Assembly: GCA_041871065.1 (NCBI GenBank)
Contig: CP168942.1
Span: 684,501 to 748,500 of the forward strand
Length of the DNA: 64,000 nucleotides
Reading direction: 5' to 3'
Source: Weissella confusa
GTDB taxonomy: Bacteria; Bacillota; Bacilli; Lactobacillales; Lactobacillaceae
Shown here piece after piece: positions 51,404-60,830 of this stretch. The notes under the pieces were generated by a model. The model was not told where the DNA came from. It ran no database searches and worked only from the letters and a program-made list of their open reading frames with translations. A program made the position numbers and the translations under genes. Numbering within the stretch: the stretch's first letter is position 1; every line of letters starts with the position of its first letter.

Positions 51404-53170
51404 ATGAACCTAGCAGGTATTATGCACCGTCCCGACAGTGAGATGGCGTATGTCGTAAATGAGCAAATGGTTAATATTCGTCTGCGTACTGCCAAAGACG
51501 ATATCGTTAACGTTGAATTATTAGCAGGTGATCCGTACAGTTTGCGAAGCTTGCCGACTGATGAAAAGTTCTACCAAGTGCCAAAGCAGATGACTAAGAT
51601 TATGTCAGATGGGATTTCTGATTTTTGGCAGGTGACGGTGACCGAGCCAAAGCGGCGGTTAGCATATGCCTTCTTAGTGACTGATATGCTCGGCATCCAG
51701 AAAATTTATAGCGACAAAGGCTTCTTTAAAGTGGCTGATGCCGATTTAATGGATATGAACTTTTACTTTCGCATGCCTTTTTTTCAAACGATTGACCAGT
51801 ACAACGCCCCGGAATGGGTGACCGATACGGTTTGGTACCAAATCTTTCCAGAGCGGTTTGCAAATGGGGATGTTTCAAATGATCCGGTTGGTACGAAGGC
51901 TTGGGATTCAACTGATCATCCTGGTCGTGAAGACTTTTACGGTGGTGACTTGCAGGGGATTTTGGACCATTTGGATCACTTACAAGACCTTGGGGTTTCG
52001 GGTATCTATTTGAATCCAATCTTCCAAGCGCCATCGAATCACAAATATGATACGCAAGATTATATGACGGTGGACCCACACTTCGGGGATGCCAAGTTGT
52101 TTAAGCAACTGGTTCAAGCAGCGCATGAACGTGGCATTCGCGTCATGCTGGATGCGGTCTTCAATCACATTGGTGATAAGTCAATGCAGTGGCAGGATGT
52201 GTTGAAGAACGGGCAAGCATCACCATATGCGGACTGGTTCCACATTCACCAGTTCCCAGCAACGTACACACCAACCGATAACTTCGAATTTGCAGCTGAT
52301 GCAACGTATGACACGTTTGACTACACGCCACACATGCCAAAGCTGAATACAAGTAATCCGGAAGTGGTTGATTATTTGTTGAACATTGCGACGTATTGGG
52401 TCAAAGAATTTGATATTGACGCCTGGCGTCTAGATGTTGCCAATGAAATTGATCATCATTTCTGGCGACAATTCCACGATGCGATGATGGCATTGAAACC
52501 AGATTTCTATATTCTAGGTGAGATTTGGCACACATCGCAGAGCTGGTTGGTCGGCGATGAATTTACAGCCGTTATGAACTATAGCTACACCGGCGCCATT
52601 CTCCAATACTTCTTGGAAAATGAGTCAGCAGATGCGTTAGTTCAAAAGATGAGTCATCAATTGATGTTGTACCGTGATGCAACAAATCGCATGATGTTTA
52701 ACACCTTGGATTCACACGATACGCCACGCTTGATGACCTTGGCTCATGAAGATAAACAACTAGCAAAAAGCATTCTTGCATTTACCTTCATGCAACCAGG
52801 TGTCCCATCAATCTACTATGGAACAGAATACGGAATGACAGGGGAGAACGATCCGGACGATCGCAAGCCGATGGTTTGGCAGCCAGAGTTACAAGACCAT
52901 GATTTGTACGACTTTATGCAAAAATTAGTACAAGTCAGGCGCCAAGTCATTGCTAAGCTATCTGACGACAAAATTATCTTTGACGTGATTGGGGAACGTC
53001 AAATCCGATTGACGCGCGAAGACAATCAAACGCGCATCGTTGGGGTATTCAACAATGGCACGACCGACTTAACAGTTGATCAGCCAACAAGTATTTTGCT
53101 AAAAACAAATCAATCTGAGACGCAACTGGCACCAAACGACTTTATGATTTGGACCGAGCCAGTGCGCTAA
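51404..53170 (+). CDS. GH13 alpha-glycosidase (neopullulanase / maltogenic amylase type)
   Basis: 588 residues: an N-terminal beta domain (about 1-125, CBM34-like), then a GH13 barrel with WYQIFPERFANGD, AVFNHIG, Asp344 in DAWRLDVANE, Glu373 in ILGEIWH and Asp439 in LDSHDTPR, the full catalytic set, and a short C-terminal domain. No signal peptide, so it cuts imported maltodextrins in the cytoplasm. GAGAGGGG precedes the ATG. Confidence 0.9.
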   Translation: MNLAGIMHRPDSEMAYVVNEQMVNIRLRTAKDDIVNVELLAGDPYSLRSLPTDEKFYQVPKQMTKIMSDGISDFWQVTVTEPKRRLAYAFLVTDMLGIQKIYSDKGFFKVADADLMDMNFYFRMPFFQTIDQYNAPEWVTDTVWYQIFPERFANGDVSNDPVGTKAWDSTDHPGREDFYGGDLQGILDHLDHLQDLGVSGIYLNPIFQAPSNHKYDTQDYMTVDPHFGDAKLFKQLVQAAHERGIRVMLDAVFNHIGDKSMQWQDVLKNGQASPYADWFHIHQFPATYTPTDNFEFAADATYDTFDYTPHMPKLNTSNPEVVDYLLNIATYWVKEFDIDAWRLDVANEIDHHFWRQFHDAMMALKPDFYILGEIWHTSQSWLVGDEFTAVMNYSYTGAILQYFLENESADALVQKMSHQLMLYRDATNRMMFNTLDSHDTPRLMTLAHEDKQLAKSILAFTFMQPGVPSIYYGTEYGMTGENDPDDRKPMVWQPELQDHDLYDFMQKLVQVRRQVIAKLSDDKIIFDVIGERQIRLTREDNQTRIVGVFNNGTTDLTVDQPTSILLKTNQSETQLAPNDFMIWTEPVR

Positions 53171-53188
53171 TTATGAGGGAATAATAAC

Positions 53189-55450
53189 ATGAAACGAATT
53201 TTTGAAATTAGTCCTTGGACGATTACAACGCACGAGTTGACTCCTGCTGACAAGCGTTTGCAAGAATCAATTACATCACTTGGAAATGAGTACATGGGTA
53301 TGCGCGGTATGTTTGAAGAAACGTATACTGGTGACTCATTGCAAGGTGTCTACATTGGTGGTGTCTGGTTCCCAGACAAGACCCGTGTTGGTTGGTGGAA
53401 AAATGGTTACCCAGAGTACTTCGGTAAGGCCATCAACGCTTTGAATTTTGTGAAGGCTGAAATCCGCATTGACGGTGACTTGGTTGATTTGGCTAAGATG
53501 CCATTTGATGATTTTGAGTTGTCATTGGACATGAAGGCTGGTATTTTGCACCGTTCATTCATCGTAAAGGGCGTTAAGATTAGCGTTGATCGCTTTATCT
53601 CAGTTGCTAAGAAGGAATTGGCGGACTTGCGTTGGACCTTTGTATCAGTCGACAAGGCCACACACCAATTGGAATTGACAGCTTTGATTGACGCTGATGT
53701 CATGAATGAAGATTCAAACTATGACGAGAAGTTCTGGGATGTCTTGGATAAGGAAGCTGATGATGAGTCAGCCTTTATCATGACACGCACAATTGCCAAC
53801 CCATTTGGTGTGCCACAATTTACAGTGGCTGCCCGTCAACGTTTCGTTTCAGATTTGCCAGCCGTTGGGTCAGTCAACGATGAAAAGCAAGTCGGAAATG
53901 TCTTTGCTGGTATCGTAACTGAAACGCCTGTTCAAATTGAAAAGCGTGTCATTGTGACAACCTCACGTGACTATGAGTCGAATGATGCCGTTAAGGCTGC
54001 CACGGATGATTTGTTCGCTGACATTGCATCAAACACGTACAACGACTTGGTCATCGACCACACAACCGGTTGGGCTAAGCGTTGGGAGAAGGCGGATGTC
54101 CAAATCGAAGGGGATGCAGAAGCGCAACAAGGTATTCGCTTTAACTTGTTCCACTTGTTTGCCACTTACTACGGTAACGATGCGCGTTTGAACATCGGAC
54201 CAAAGGGCTTCACTGGTGAGAAGTATGGTGGTGCCACATACTGGGATACGGAAGCGTTTGCCATTCCAGTTTACCTAGGGGTTACTGATCCAGCTGTCGT
54301 AAAGTCATTGTTGAAGTACCGCTACCAACAAATCGAAGGGGCTTACCACAACGCTACGCAACAAGGTTTGGCTGGGGCATTGTACCCAATGGTGACCTTC
54401 GACGGTATCGAATCACACAATGAATGGGAAATTACGTTTGAAGAAATTCACCGTAACTCAACGATTGCCTACGCTATTTACAACTACACGCACTTAACGG
54501 GTGACCGTTCATGGCTTGAAAACGAAGGTAGTGAAGTGTTGATCGGTATCGCGCGCTTCTGGGCTGATCGTGTGCACTATTCAGCACGCAATGATGCGTA
54601 CATGATTCACGGTGTGACCGGACCAAACGAGTACGAGAACAACATCAACAACAACTACTACACTAACTGGATGGCCAAGTGGGTCTTGTCATACGCTTTG
54701 GAAAACATCGACACGGTTGCGCCAGAGTACCAAGCAAAGTTGGCTGTCACGGCCGAAGAACGCAAGCACTGGCAAGAAATTGTCGACAAGATGTACTTGC
54801 CTGAAGCGGATGTTACTGACGTCAACGGTGTGCCACGTCACGTCTTTGTTGCGCACGACACATTCTTGGACAAGGAATTGGTGCCAGTTCGTGATTTGGA
54901 TCCAGAGAACTTGCCAATTAACCAACACTGGTCATGGGACCGTATCTTGCGTTCACCATACATCAAGCAATCAGATACATTGCACGCGATGTACTACTTC
55001 CCAGATGCCTTCACGGAACAACAAAAGCGTGACAACTATGAGTTCTACGAGCCATTCACGGTACACGAATCATCATTGTCACCATCTGTTCACTCAATTA
55101 TCGCCGCTGATTTGAAGATGGCCGACAAGAGTGTCGAGTTCTACGAGCGTACCGCACGTCTTGATTTGGACAACTACAACAACGACACATCAGATGGGTT
55201 GCACATCACGTCAATGACTGGTGCTTGGCTATCAATCGTGCAAGGATTTGCTGGCATGCGTGTCCGTGACGACCAATTGCACTTTGAGCCATTCTTGCCT
55301 GATAAGTGGCAAGGATACAGCTTCCGCTTCCTATTCCGCGGTCGCTTGTTGTCAGTCGCTGTTGATCAAAACGGTTCACACGTCGAATTGTTGTCTGGTG
55401 AGCCGTTGACGATTGATTTGTCTGGCGAGAAGCTAACTTTGGAGGCCTAA
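53189..55450 (+). CDS. malP: Maltose phosphorylase (GH65)
   Basis: A 753-residue GH65 enzyme splitting maltose with phosphate into beta-glucose 1-phosphate and glucose. The catalytic acid is Glu481 in GVTGPNEYENN; YGGATYWDTEAF and the phosphate-binding HESSLSPSVHS segment are present. Full length. Followed after one base by the beta-phosphoglucomutase gene that takes its product. Confidence 0.93.
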   Translation: MKRIFEISPWTITTHELTPADKRLQESITSLGNEYMGMRGMFEETYTGDSLQGVYIGGVWFPDKTRVGWWKNGYPEYFGKAINALNFVKAEIRIDGDLVDLAKMPFDDFELSLDMKAGILHRSFIVKGVKISVDRFISVAKKELADLRWTFVSVDKATHQLELTALIDADVMNEDSNYDEKFWDVLDKEADDESAFIMTRTIANPFGVPQFTVAARQRFVSDLPAVGSVNDEKQVGNVFAGIVTETPVQIEKRVIVTTSRDYESNDAVKAATDDLFADIASNTYNDLVIDHTTGWAKRWEKADVQIEGDAEAQQGIRFNLFHLFATYYGNDARLNIGPKGFTGEKYGGATYWDTEAFAIPVYLGVTDPAVVKSLLKYRYQQIEGAYHNATQQGLAGALYPMVTFDGIESHNEWEITFEEIHRNSTIAYAIYNYTHLTGDRSWLENEGSEVLIGIARFWADRVHYSARNDAYMIHGVTGPNEYENNINNNYYTNWMAKWVLSYALENIDTVAPEYQAKLAVTAEERKHWQEIVDKMYLPEADVTDVNGVPRHVFVAHDTFLDKELVPVRDLDPENLPINQHWSWDRILRSPYIKQSDTLHAMYYFPDAFTEQQKRDNYEFYEPFTVHESSLSPSVHSIIAADLKMADKSVEFYERTARLDLDNYNNDTSDGLHITSMTGAWLSIVQGFAGMRVRDDQLHFEPFLPDKWQGYSFRFLFRGRLLSVAVDQNGSHVELLSGEPLTIDLSGEKLTLEA

Positions 55451-55451
55451 G

Positions 55452-56123
55452 ATGACAAAATTTTCAGACATTAAGGGATTTGCCTTTGACTTGGATGGTG
55501 TCATCACAGACACTGCTAAGTTTCACACGCAAGCTTGGCATGCGCTTGCTGAACAAGTGAATGTGACTTGGACACCAGAATTGCAGGAGTCATTGAAGGG
55601 AATCGACCGCATGGGCAGCCTTGAAATGATCTTGAAGGCTGGCAACAAGCAAGATGACTACACGCACGACGAAAAGGTGGCGTTGGCTTCTTGGAAGAAT
55701 AACCACTATGTTGAATTGATTTCTGGTTTGACGCCAGATGATATTTTGCCGGGGATGGCAGATTTCATCAAGGAATTGAACGACAAGGGCTACAAGGCCA
55801 GTGTTGCGTCAGCCTCAAAGAACGCGCCATTTATTCTTGACCGTTTGCAATTGACGGATTCATTTGTCGGTATTGTTGACCCAAGTACGTTGACTGCCAA
55901 CAAGCCGGATCCTGAAATTTATGTGCGTGCTGCCGAGTTATTGAACTTGCCACCAGAGCAAGTTATCGGTTTGGAAGATGCTGCGTCAGGTATTCAAGCA
56001 ATTAACGGGGCCGGCGAAGTGTCATTGGGAATCGGTAACGCCGACATTTTGCACGACGCTGACATTCGCTTTGAGTCAACTGCCGACGTCACGTTAGCAA
56101 ACATCGCGGCAAAACTCGATTAA
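55452..56123 (+). CDS. pgmB: Beta-phosphoglucomutase
   Basis: A 223-residue HAD phosphatase-family mutase converting beta-glucose 1-phosphate to glucose 6-phosphate. Nucleophile Asp13 and acid/base Asp15 in FAFDLDGVITD, cap-domain FHTQAWHAL, SASKNAPFIL and GLEDAASGIQA are the family motifs. It completes the maltose route: uptake, hydrolysis or phosphorolysis, then entry to glycolysis. Confidence 0.95.
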   Translation: MTKFSDIKGFAFDLDGVITDTAKFHTQAWHALAEQVNVTWTPELQESLKGIDRMGSLEMILKAGNKQDDYTHDEKVALASWKNNHYVELISGLTPDDILPGMADFIKELNDKGYKASVASASKNAPFILDRLQLTDSFVGIVDPSTLTANKPDPEIYVRAAELLNLPPEQVIGLEDAASGIQAINGAGEVSLGIGNADILHDADIRFESTADVTLANIAAKLD

Positions 56124-56181
56124 AAATTTGTACCTCTCACGAATCTCAAAAAATATCTCAAATCAAAGTTTTGCCGCGGAG

Positions 56182-56215
56182 GCGCCAGTTTCATGATGAA
56201 GCTGGCGTCTTTTTT
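56182..56215 (+). terminator. Terminator of the maltose operon
   Basis: GCGCCAG (56182-56188) pairs with CTGGCGT (56202-56208), with a TTC/GAA inner helix, then T-rich sequence. Confidence 0.8.
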
Positions 56216-56224
56216 CATTAGTTA

Positions 56225-56253
56225 ATGACATTAGCAAGCTTGCCAACTATAAT
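56225..56253 (+). promoter_or_regulatory. Promoter of the ECF S component gene
   Basis: ATGACA (56225-56230), 17 bases, TATAAT (56248-56253). Confidence 0.75.
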
Positions 56254-56298
56254 TAAGTAAACACAGTTTGTTTGGATTTTTATTAGAGGAGGCCTAGA

Positions 56299-56919
56299 AT
56301 GGCAGCACGTCCTAATTCAAGTCGTCATCTCGTTTTGACGGCATTATTTATTGCAATTATTCTGCTACAGTCAGTTGTTCCTTGGCTGGGCACATTACCA
56401 CTTGGGGCGTTCGCAATTGGGGCAGCGGTAACGATTATTACGTTTACTGTCGCCATTGGGGCGATGGTCTTGGGACCTCGCGCCGGTGCGTTACTAGGTT
56501 TCGTTTGGGGTGCCTATTCACTTTGGCACGCATGGACATCAGCACCAAGTATTGGCGCTTTGATCTTCCGTAACCCAATCACAGCGATTGTGCCACGTAT
56601 GTTGGTCGGATTGATTATCGGATACCTATACTGGCGCTTCGTTAAGAATCGTCCAATGGGGCAACAAACCGTTTGGTTAGCAGGGCTAGGTGCGTTGTCA
56701 GCTTTTGTGAATACGTTCTTCGTGTTGAGTATCACGTGGATTGGCTTTACGGTCATGCACACAACGGCGTTTGGTATTCCTGATTCGGGACTCGCAAATT
56801 ACTTGATTGTTTCAATTGCCGGTTTCAACGGTGTTTTTGAAATCATTGTTGGGGCAATCTTAGTGCCACTAATTGGTATTCCAGTTTTGACATTCTTCAA
56901 TCGTCAAAACGCACGATAA
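56299..56919 (+). CDS. ECF transporter S component, possibly pantothenate
   Basis: A 206-residue, six-helix vitamin-binding membrane protein. The start ([20 protein letters not shown]) followed by [19 protein letters not shown] is the small-S-component pattern and is most like PanT. It has its own promoter, AGGAGG ribosome site and terminator, and would use the shared ECF module encoded elsewhere. The vitamin is a guess; no riboswitch is seen in the short leader. Confidence 0.75.
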   Translation: MAARPNSSRHLVLTALFIAIILLQSVVPWLGTLPLGAFAIGAAVTIITFTVAIGAMVLGPRAGALLGFVWGAYSLWHAWTSAPSIGALIFRNPITAIVPRMLVGLIIGYLYWRFVKNRPMGQQTVWLAGLGALSAFVNTFFVLSITWIGFTVMHTTAFGIPDSGLANYLIVSIAGFNGVFEIIVGAILVPLIGIPVLTFFNRQNAR

Positions 56920-56924
56920 TTTTT

Positions 56925-56958
56925 AGACTCGGTAGCAACTGCTATCGGGTCTTTTTTT
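56925..56958 (+). terminator. Terminator of the ECF S component gene
   Basis: AGACTCGGTAGC (56925-56936) pairs with GCTATCGGGTCT (56941-56952) with two G-T pairs, then T7. Confidence 0.88.
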
Positions 56959-57078
56959 GCGCGTTTTTCATAAAAAAACCATAGTTTCGTAATTTGATAC
57001 GTCAAAAGAGCTTTAATGTCCGCAGTTCGTTAAAATTTAGATACAGAAGTAGATTTTGACCATGTAATAGGGGTGTTT

Positions 57079-57132
57079 TTGTCGATATTAGTTCCCGCTT
57101 TTTAGTACTTTTGTGAGCTAAACTATCGACAA
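57079..57132 (+). promoter_or_regulatory. Leader hairpin before the giant adhesin gene
   Basis: TTGTCGATA (57079-57087) and TATCGACAA (57124-57132), perfect 9-base arms, with TTAG/CTAA continuing inward. It lies 50 bases before the start codon in a leader of unknown promoter; the rest of 56959-57182 shows nothing clear. Confidence 0.4.
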
Positions 57133-57182
57133 TGGTCGAAGTCTATACTTTGACAGTCTTGAATTTTAGGGGAGTTAAAATC

Positions 57183-60100
57183 ATGAAATCTACAGACACA
57201 AGTGTAAAGGAGCGAGAAGTTAATCTCGAAGATGACGGTGGCGGTAATAAGAAGAATAAGCAGTGGCTGCGTTTTGGTGCGACGTCATTGCTGATTGCCA
57301 TTGGTATGGGGGCCAATACAGGCGGTGAAGTTTCAGCGGCGGAAGATCCAACGATTGACGATGCTGATGCTTCTTTGGTGAGCTCATCTGACAAGGATGA
57401 CGACCAAGATATTGCAGAACGTGATAAGGATGGCGATGGGTTGGACGATGAAACTGGCGAACCAGTGCCTACCAATCCAAGTGATCCAGATTCAGTCGTA
57501 GCTAGCGCAGAAGCTACGGCATCTGAAGAATCGGTCGCCGAATCGGTGGCTGAAACGCCAGTTGATCCAGTTGTAGTGGAGAGTACGAGTTCTGAAACGA
57601 GCAGTCTGCCTGAAGAAAGTGTTGTCTCAAGCGCTGCGGAAGTTAGTGAAAGTGAATCAGTTGTGCAATCACCGGTCACAAGCCAAAGTTCATTGGCTAG
57701 TTCGGTGGTTTTGTCGACCACATCTGCAGCTTCTGAAAGTTCAGCTGATTCTACGGGCCCATCTGATGCGTCAAGCGAGGCAGGTCAAACGGATTCTGAC
57801 AGCTTAGTGAGCGTTGCACCATCAAGCGAAGCAAGCAGTGCGACAAGCAATGAGGAGTCAAGCGCATCTGACAGTTTGGTGAGCGTGTCATCCGAGGGTG
57901 AATCAGACACATTGACTAGCGTTGTGCCCGAAAGCACATCAGACACACTCACAAGCGTGGCGCCATCAAGTGAAGCCGAGTCATCTTCAGCCGAATCAGC
58001 AATGAGTAGCGCAGACTCATTGCAATCGGTTGCACCATCGAGCTCACAATCAGCAACTGTTTTGGGAGCAGACGATAGTGCGACTGAGGAAGAAACAGTC
58101 CCAGAAACCGAGGCAGATGGTGTGACAGTTTCCGTTGACACAACAATCGAAATTCCAAATAGGGACAGTTTTACGGGTTCTGACTATGGCCTAAGTAGCA
58201 CAGTTACAGTGACGTATGTTGATAAGTATCTCTGGATTAACTTGCCAGCATCTTACAACTTCAACAGTATTGATATGGATGCGTTGAAAGCATACGCTGT
58301 CCGAAACCGTATGGTTATTTCATTCTTGCAAGAGGGTGAACAAGAGAAGGATACAACAACTGGTCTGACCGAAGCACAACAAGCTTCGTTTGATTTGTTC
58401 AATCGCGATTCGTTCAACTTGTTACCAGCAACGGAAGTCATGAATGACAACGGGACAATTATTTTTTATTGGCCAGACTCAACTGAGGCAAGTACAACAT
58501 TTGATTCGGTCGACCACGATGACATTCGTATTTGGGCTGAGACAAATGGCTTGGATTGGGTTGTTGCATCAGAGGCTTGGCGCCGTATGGATACGGGACA
58601 AACAGTGCCGACTGGTGACCAAGTTTTGGATACAAGCAACACAGACTTGCCAGCAATTATTCGTAACGACGCCAATTTGTTAAGAACGTATTTTCCAATC
58701 CAATACTTCTTGAGTGCTAGTGACAAGAAGCAATATGTTATCCTTATGGCGCGTGAAGGCCGTACGACTGATCCGTGGGGACAAACAATCAAGCCTGGTG
58801 AGACACTCTATATTGTCGAAATCAATTCATCGGGAATCATTGGTCGAAACTATATAAATAATGGACAATCAATCACCCTGAATGGAACGACGATTACGAA
58901 TCGATTTTCAGCTGGAAGTGGTGATTACTATATTGGTAACTATTACACAAGTACAGGAACTAGCTTGCAATCATGGACGATGCAGGGAATTACGACTAAG
59001 TCAACGTTAGCCGATGCCAACTACTACTATGCCATCGATAATGGTGACGGGACGTACACCAAGACGGATATTCGTATTCCAGTAAATACAAGTGCTGGCT
59101 CAACTGGCGATGCCAAGGTTAATACGTTGACCGGTGGATCTGGTGGGTCTTACCCGGACGAATATATCATCACGTCCGACCTATTGGCCGGGTACCAGCT
59201 TGTGCCATCATTAACTTATGCTTCAGGACAAATGTCTTCTACGACAACTGGTTCAGGCACAGGAATGACACAAACGGTGCGTGGAAAGTTTATGACAAAC
59301 GTATACGATCAGATGACCAAGTCTGGTGCGAATATGTATCGTACGGTGCTTGATCCGAACAACCCATTTAATTTGGCGTTGGTTCGTGCGTATGGTTTTG
59401 ACTTGAGTAAGGTGCCGGTTGGCGCGGTGGTCGACAAGTATGTCAACAGTAGTGGTGGTTATACGGTCACAATCGCTTGGCCGGTGGTTGATGCTAATGG
59501 TAATGAAACCGGGCAAACGTCAATTATTTGGGATACTGGTTCGAACACAATTCGATTTGATACGAGTGCCAGCGGTGGAGCTGCAACAAATCCAGTTAAG
59601 CACTATACGATTCCGACTTCTCCGCTTACGTTCTACCTACAAACAAATACGTCGACGGGTGCGACTTCAATTGTTGCTGCAACGTCACAACCGACTACAG
59701 CGGGTTATACATTTGCCAAGATTACGGGTGATATCTATAAAACGACTACTGGTACGCTCACGTTTTCTGCGACTGATGCGTTCGGTAACGCTAACACAGT
59801 GGTTTCAACACCAGATTGGTTAGATGAAGATCGTAACGGATCAATCGATGGTGGTAGTTTCACCGGCTTTAAGAATGGTGGTTATGGTGATAAGCAAAAC
59901 AGTTTTACGATTATCGGAAAGTTTAACGTTTCCGGCGTTAACTTCTACTATGTTGCTGCACCGCAAATGGCAACAGTTGGGTTGAAGACAGCTGAAAAGC
60001 AATCCGATGGCACGTATAAGTTGGTCGATGCTGCCCGAACTAATACGGATGGTGTTTCAAACTATAACAACAAGACGTCTGGTCAAAAAGACTCAGCCTT

Positions 60101-60830
60101 GCAAGGTGTGACGGGTGCCGTCATTGGTGTTGCTCGAACAGGCAGCACGGCTAATGATTGGGCGAAAATTAATACCAAGGTGCCAGGTTATACCTACATT
60201 GGTTATACGTACAACGGTGGCTCTCTGCAATCTGTGCAGAAATCAGATGGTACTTATGCCATGCCGTATGAAAATTCAAATGCGAATTACAACGCGACCG
60301 CAAGTACAAGTGTTTCGAATGGTGCGATTACGGACTCATCAGCGGATGCGATTGTTTTGTACTATGCCATCGATAGCCAACAAGCTCAAATTAAGTTTGT
60401 GATGGCCGATGGAACGACAGCACCAGCAAACATCAATTTGACTGGTAAGACTGGTGAAGCTTTGTCACAAGACATCGCAAACAGTATTCCTGCTGGATAC
60501 CACATCGATACAAGTAAGACGACAACCACTGGTTCACCAGCCATGACGTTATCTGGTACGACAGTTTCTGGTACGTATGACGCCACGAATAACAATTTGA
60601 GTGCGACTGATAGTAGTTTGCAAACAATGACGATTACTTTGGTCGCTGACACACAAACAGTTAAGGTGCGTTATATTGACGTTAATGATTCAGACAAAGA
60701 GAAGGACTGGACAGCTGCCGATGGAACCGAAATCACTAGTTGGGTGCAAACGGTAACTGGTGACACTGGTAAGACGTATACCAATGTGCCGTGGGGAATG
60801 TCGACGACTGGATACGTTGTTGTGGCGTAA
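57183..60830 (+). CDS. Giant surface adhesin, N-terminal part up to a premature stop
   Basis: 1215 residues from ATG 57183 (AGGGGAG at 57168-57174) to TAA 60828-60830. Order: charged start with NKKNKQWLRFGATSLLIAIG signal peptide (to about residue 53, GGEVSAAED); a calcium-loop-like DKDGDGLDDE (81-90); a Ser-rich stretch to about 325 with repeats of D-S-L-V-S-V-A-P-S-S; a long beta-rich, probably ligand-binding, region (about 335-1085); MucBP-like domains (QAQIKFVMADGT, TQTVKVRYIDVNDSD). The frame continues after the stop for the rest of the window with repeats of the same kind, so this is a truncated Mub-like mucus-binding protein. As read, the product lacks a wall anchor and would be released. 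Confidence 0.8.
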   Translation: MKSTDTSVKEREVNLEDDGGGNKKNKQWLRFGATSLLIAIGMGANTGGEVSAAEDPTIDDADASLVSSSDKDDDQDIAERDKDGDGLDDETGEPVPTNPSDPDSVVASAEATASEESVAESVAETPVDPVVVESTSSETSSLPEESVVSSAAEVSESESVVQSPVTSQSSLASSVVLSTTSAASESSADSTGPSDASSEAGQTDSDSLVSVAPSSEASSATSNEESSASDSLVSVSSEGESDTLTSVVPESTSDTLTSVAPSSEAESSSAESAMSSADSLQSVAPSSSQSATVLGADDSATEEETVPETEADGVTVSVDTTIEIPNRDSFTGSDYGLSSTVTVTYVDKYLWINLPASYNFNSIDMDALKAYAVRNRMVISFLQEGEQEKDTTTGLTEAQQASFDLFNRDSFNLLPATEVMNDNGTIIFYWPDSTEASTTFDSVDHDDIRIWAETNGLDWVVASEAWRRMDTGQTVPTGDQVLDTSNTDLPAIIRNDANLLRTYFPIQYFLSASDKKQYVILMAREGRTTDPWGQTIKPGETLYIVEINSSGIIGRNYINNGQSITLNGTTITNRFSAGSGDYYIGNYYTSTGTSLQSWTMQGITTKSTLADANYYYAIDNGDGTYTKTDIRIPVNTSAGSTGDAKVNTLTGGSGGSYPDEYIITSDLLAGYQLVPSLTYASGQMSSTTTGSGTGMTQTVRGKFMTNVYDQMTKSGANMYRTVLDPNNPFNLALVRAYGFDLSKVPVGAVVDKYVNSSGGYTVTIAWPVVDANGNETGQTSIIWDTGSNTIRFDTSASGGAATNPVKHYTIPTSPLTFYLQTNTSTGATSIVAATSQPTTAGYTFAKITGDIYKTTTGTLTFSATDAFGNANTVVSTPDWLDEDRNGSIDGGSFTGFKNGGYGDKQNSFTIIGKFNVSGVNFYYVAAPQMATVGLKTAEKQSDGTYKLVDAARTNTDGVSNYNNKTSGQKDSALQGVTGAVIGVARTGSTANDWAKINTKVPGYTYIGYTYNGGSLQSVQKSDGTYAMPYENSNANYNATASTSVSNGAITDSSADAIVLYYAIDSQQAQIKFVMADGTTAPANINLTGKTGEALSQDIANSIPAGYHIDTSKTTTTGSPAMTLSGTTVSGTYDATNNNLSATDSSLQTMTITLVADTQTVKVRYIDVNDSDKEKDWTAADGTEITSWVQTVTGDTGKTYTNVPWGMSTTGYVVVA

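Noticed and set aside
57132..57182. In-frame N-terminal extension of the adhesin
   Set aside because: The upstream ATG has no ribosome site and lies in the hairpin; ATG 57183 has AGGGGAG at the right distance and gives a normal signal peptide.
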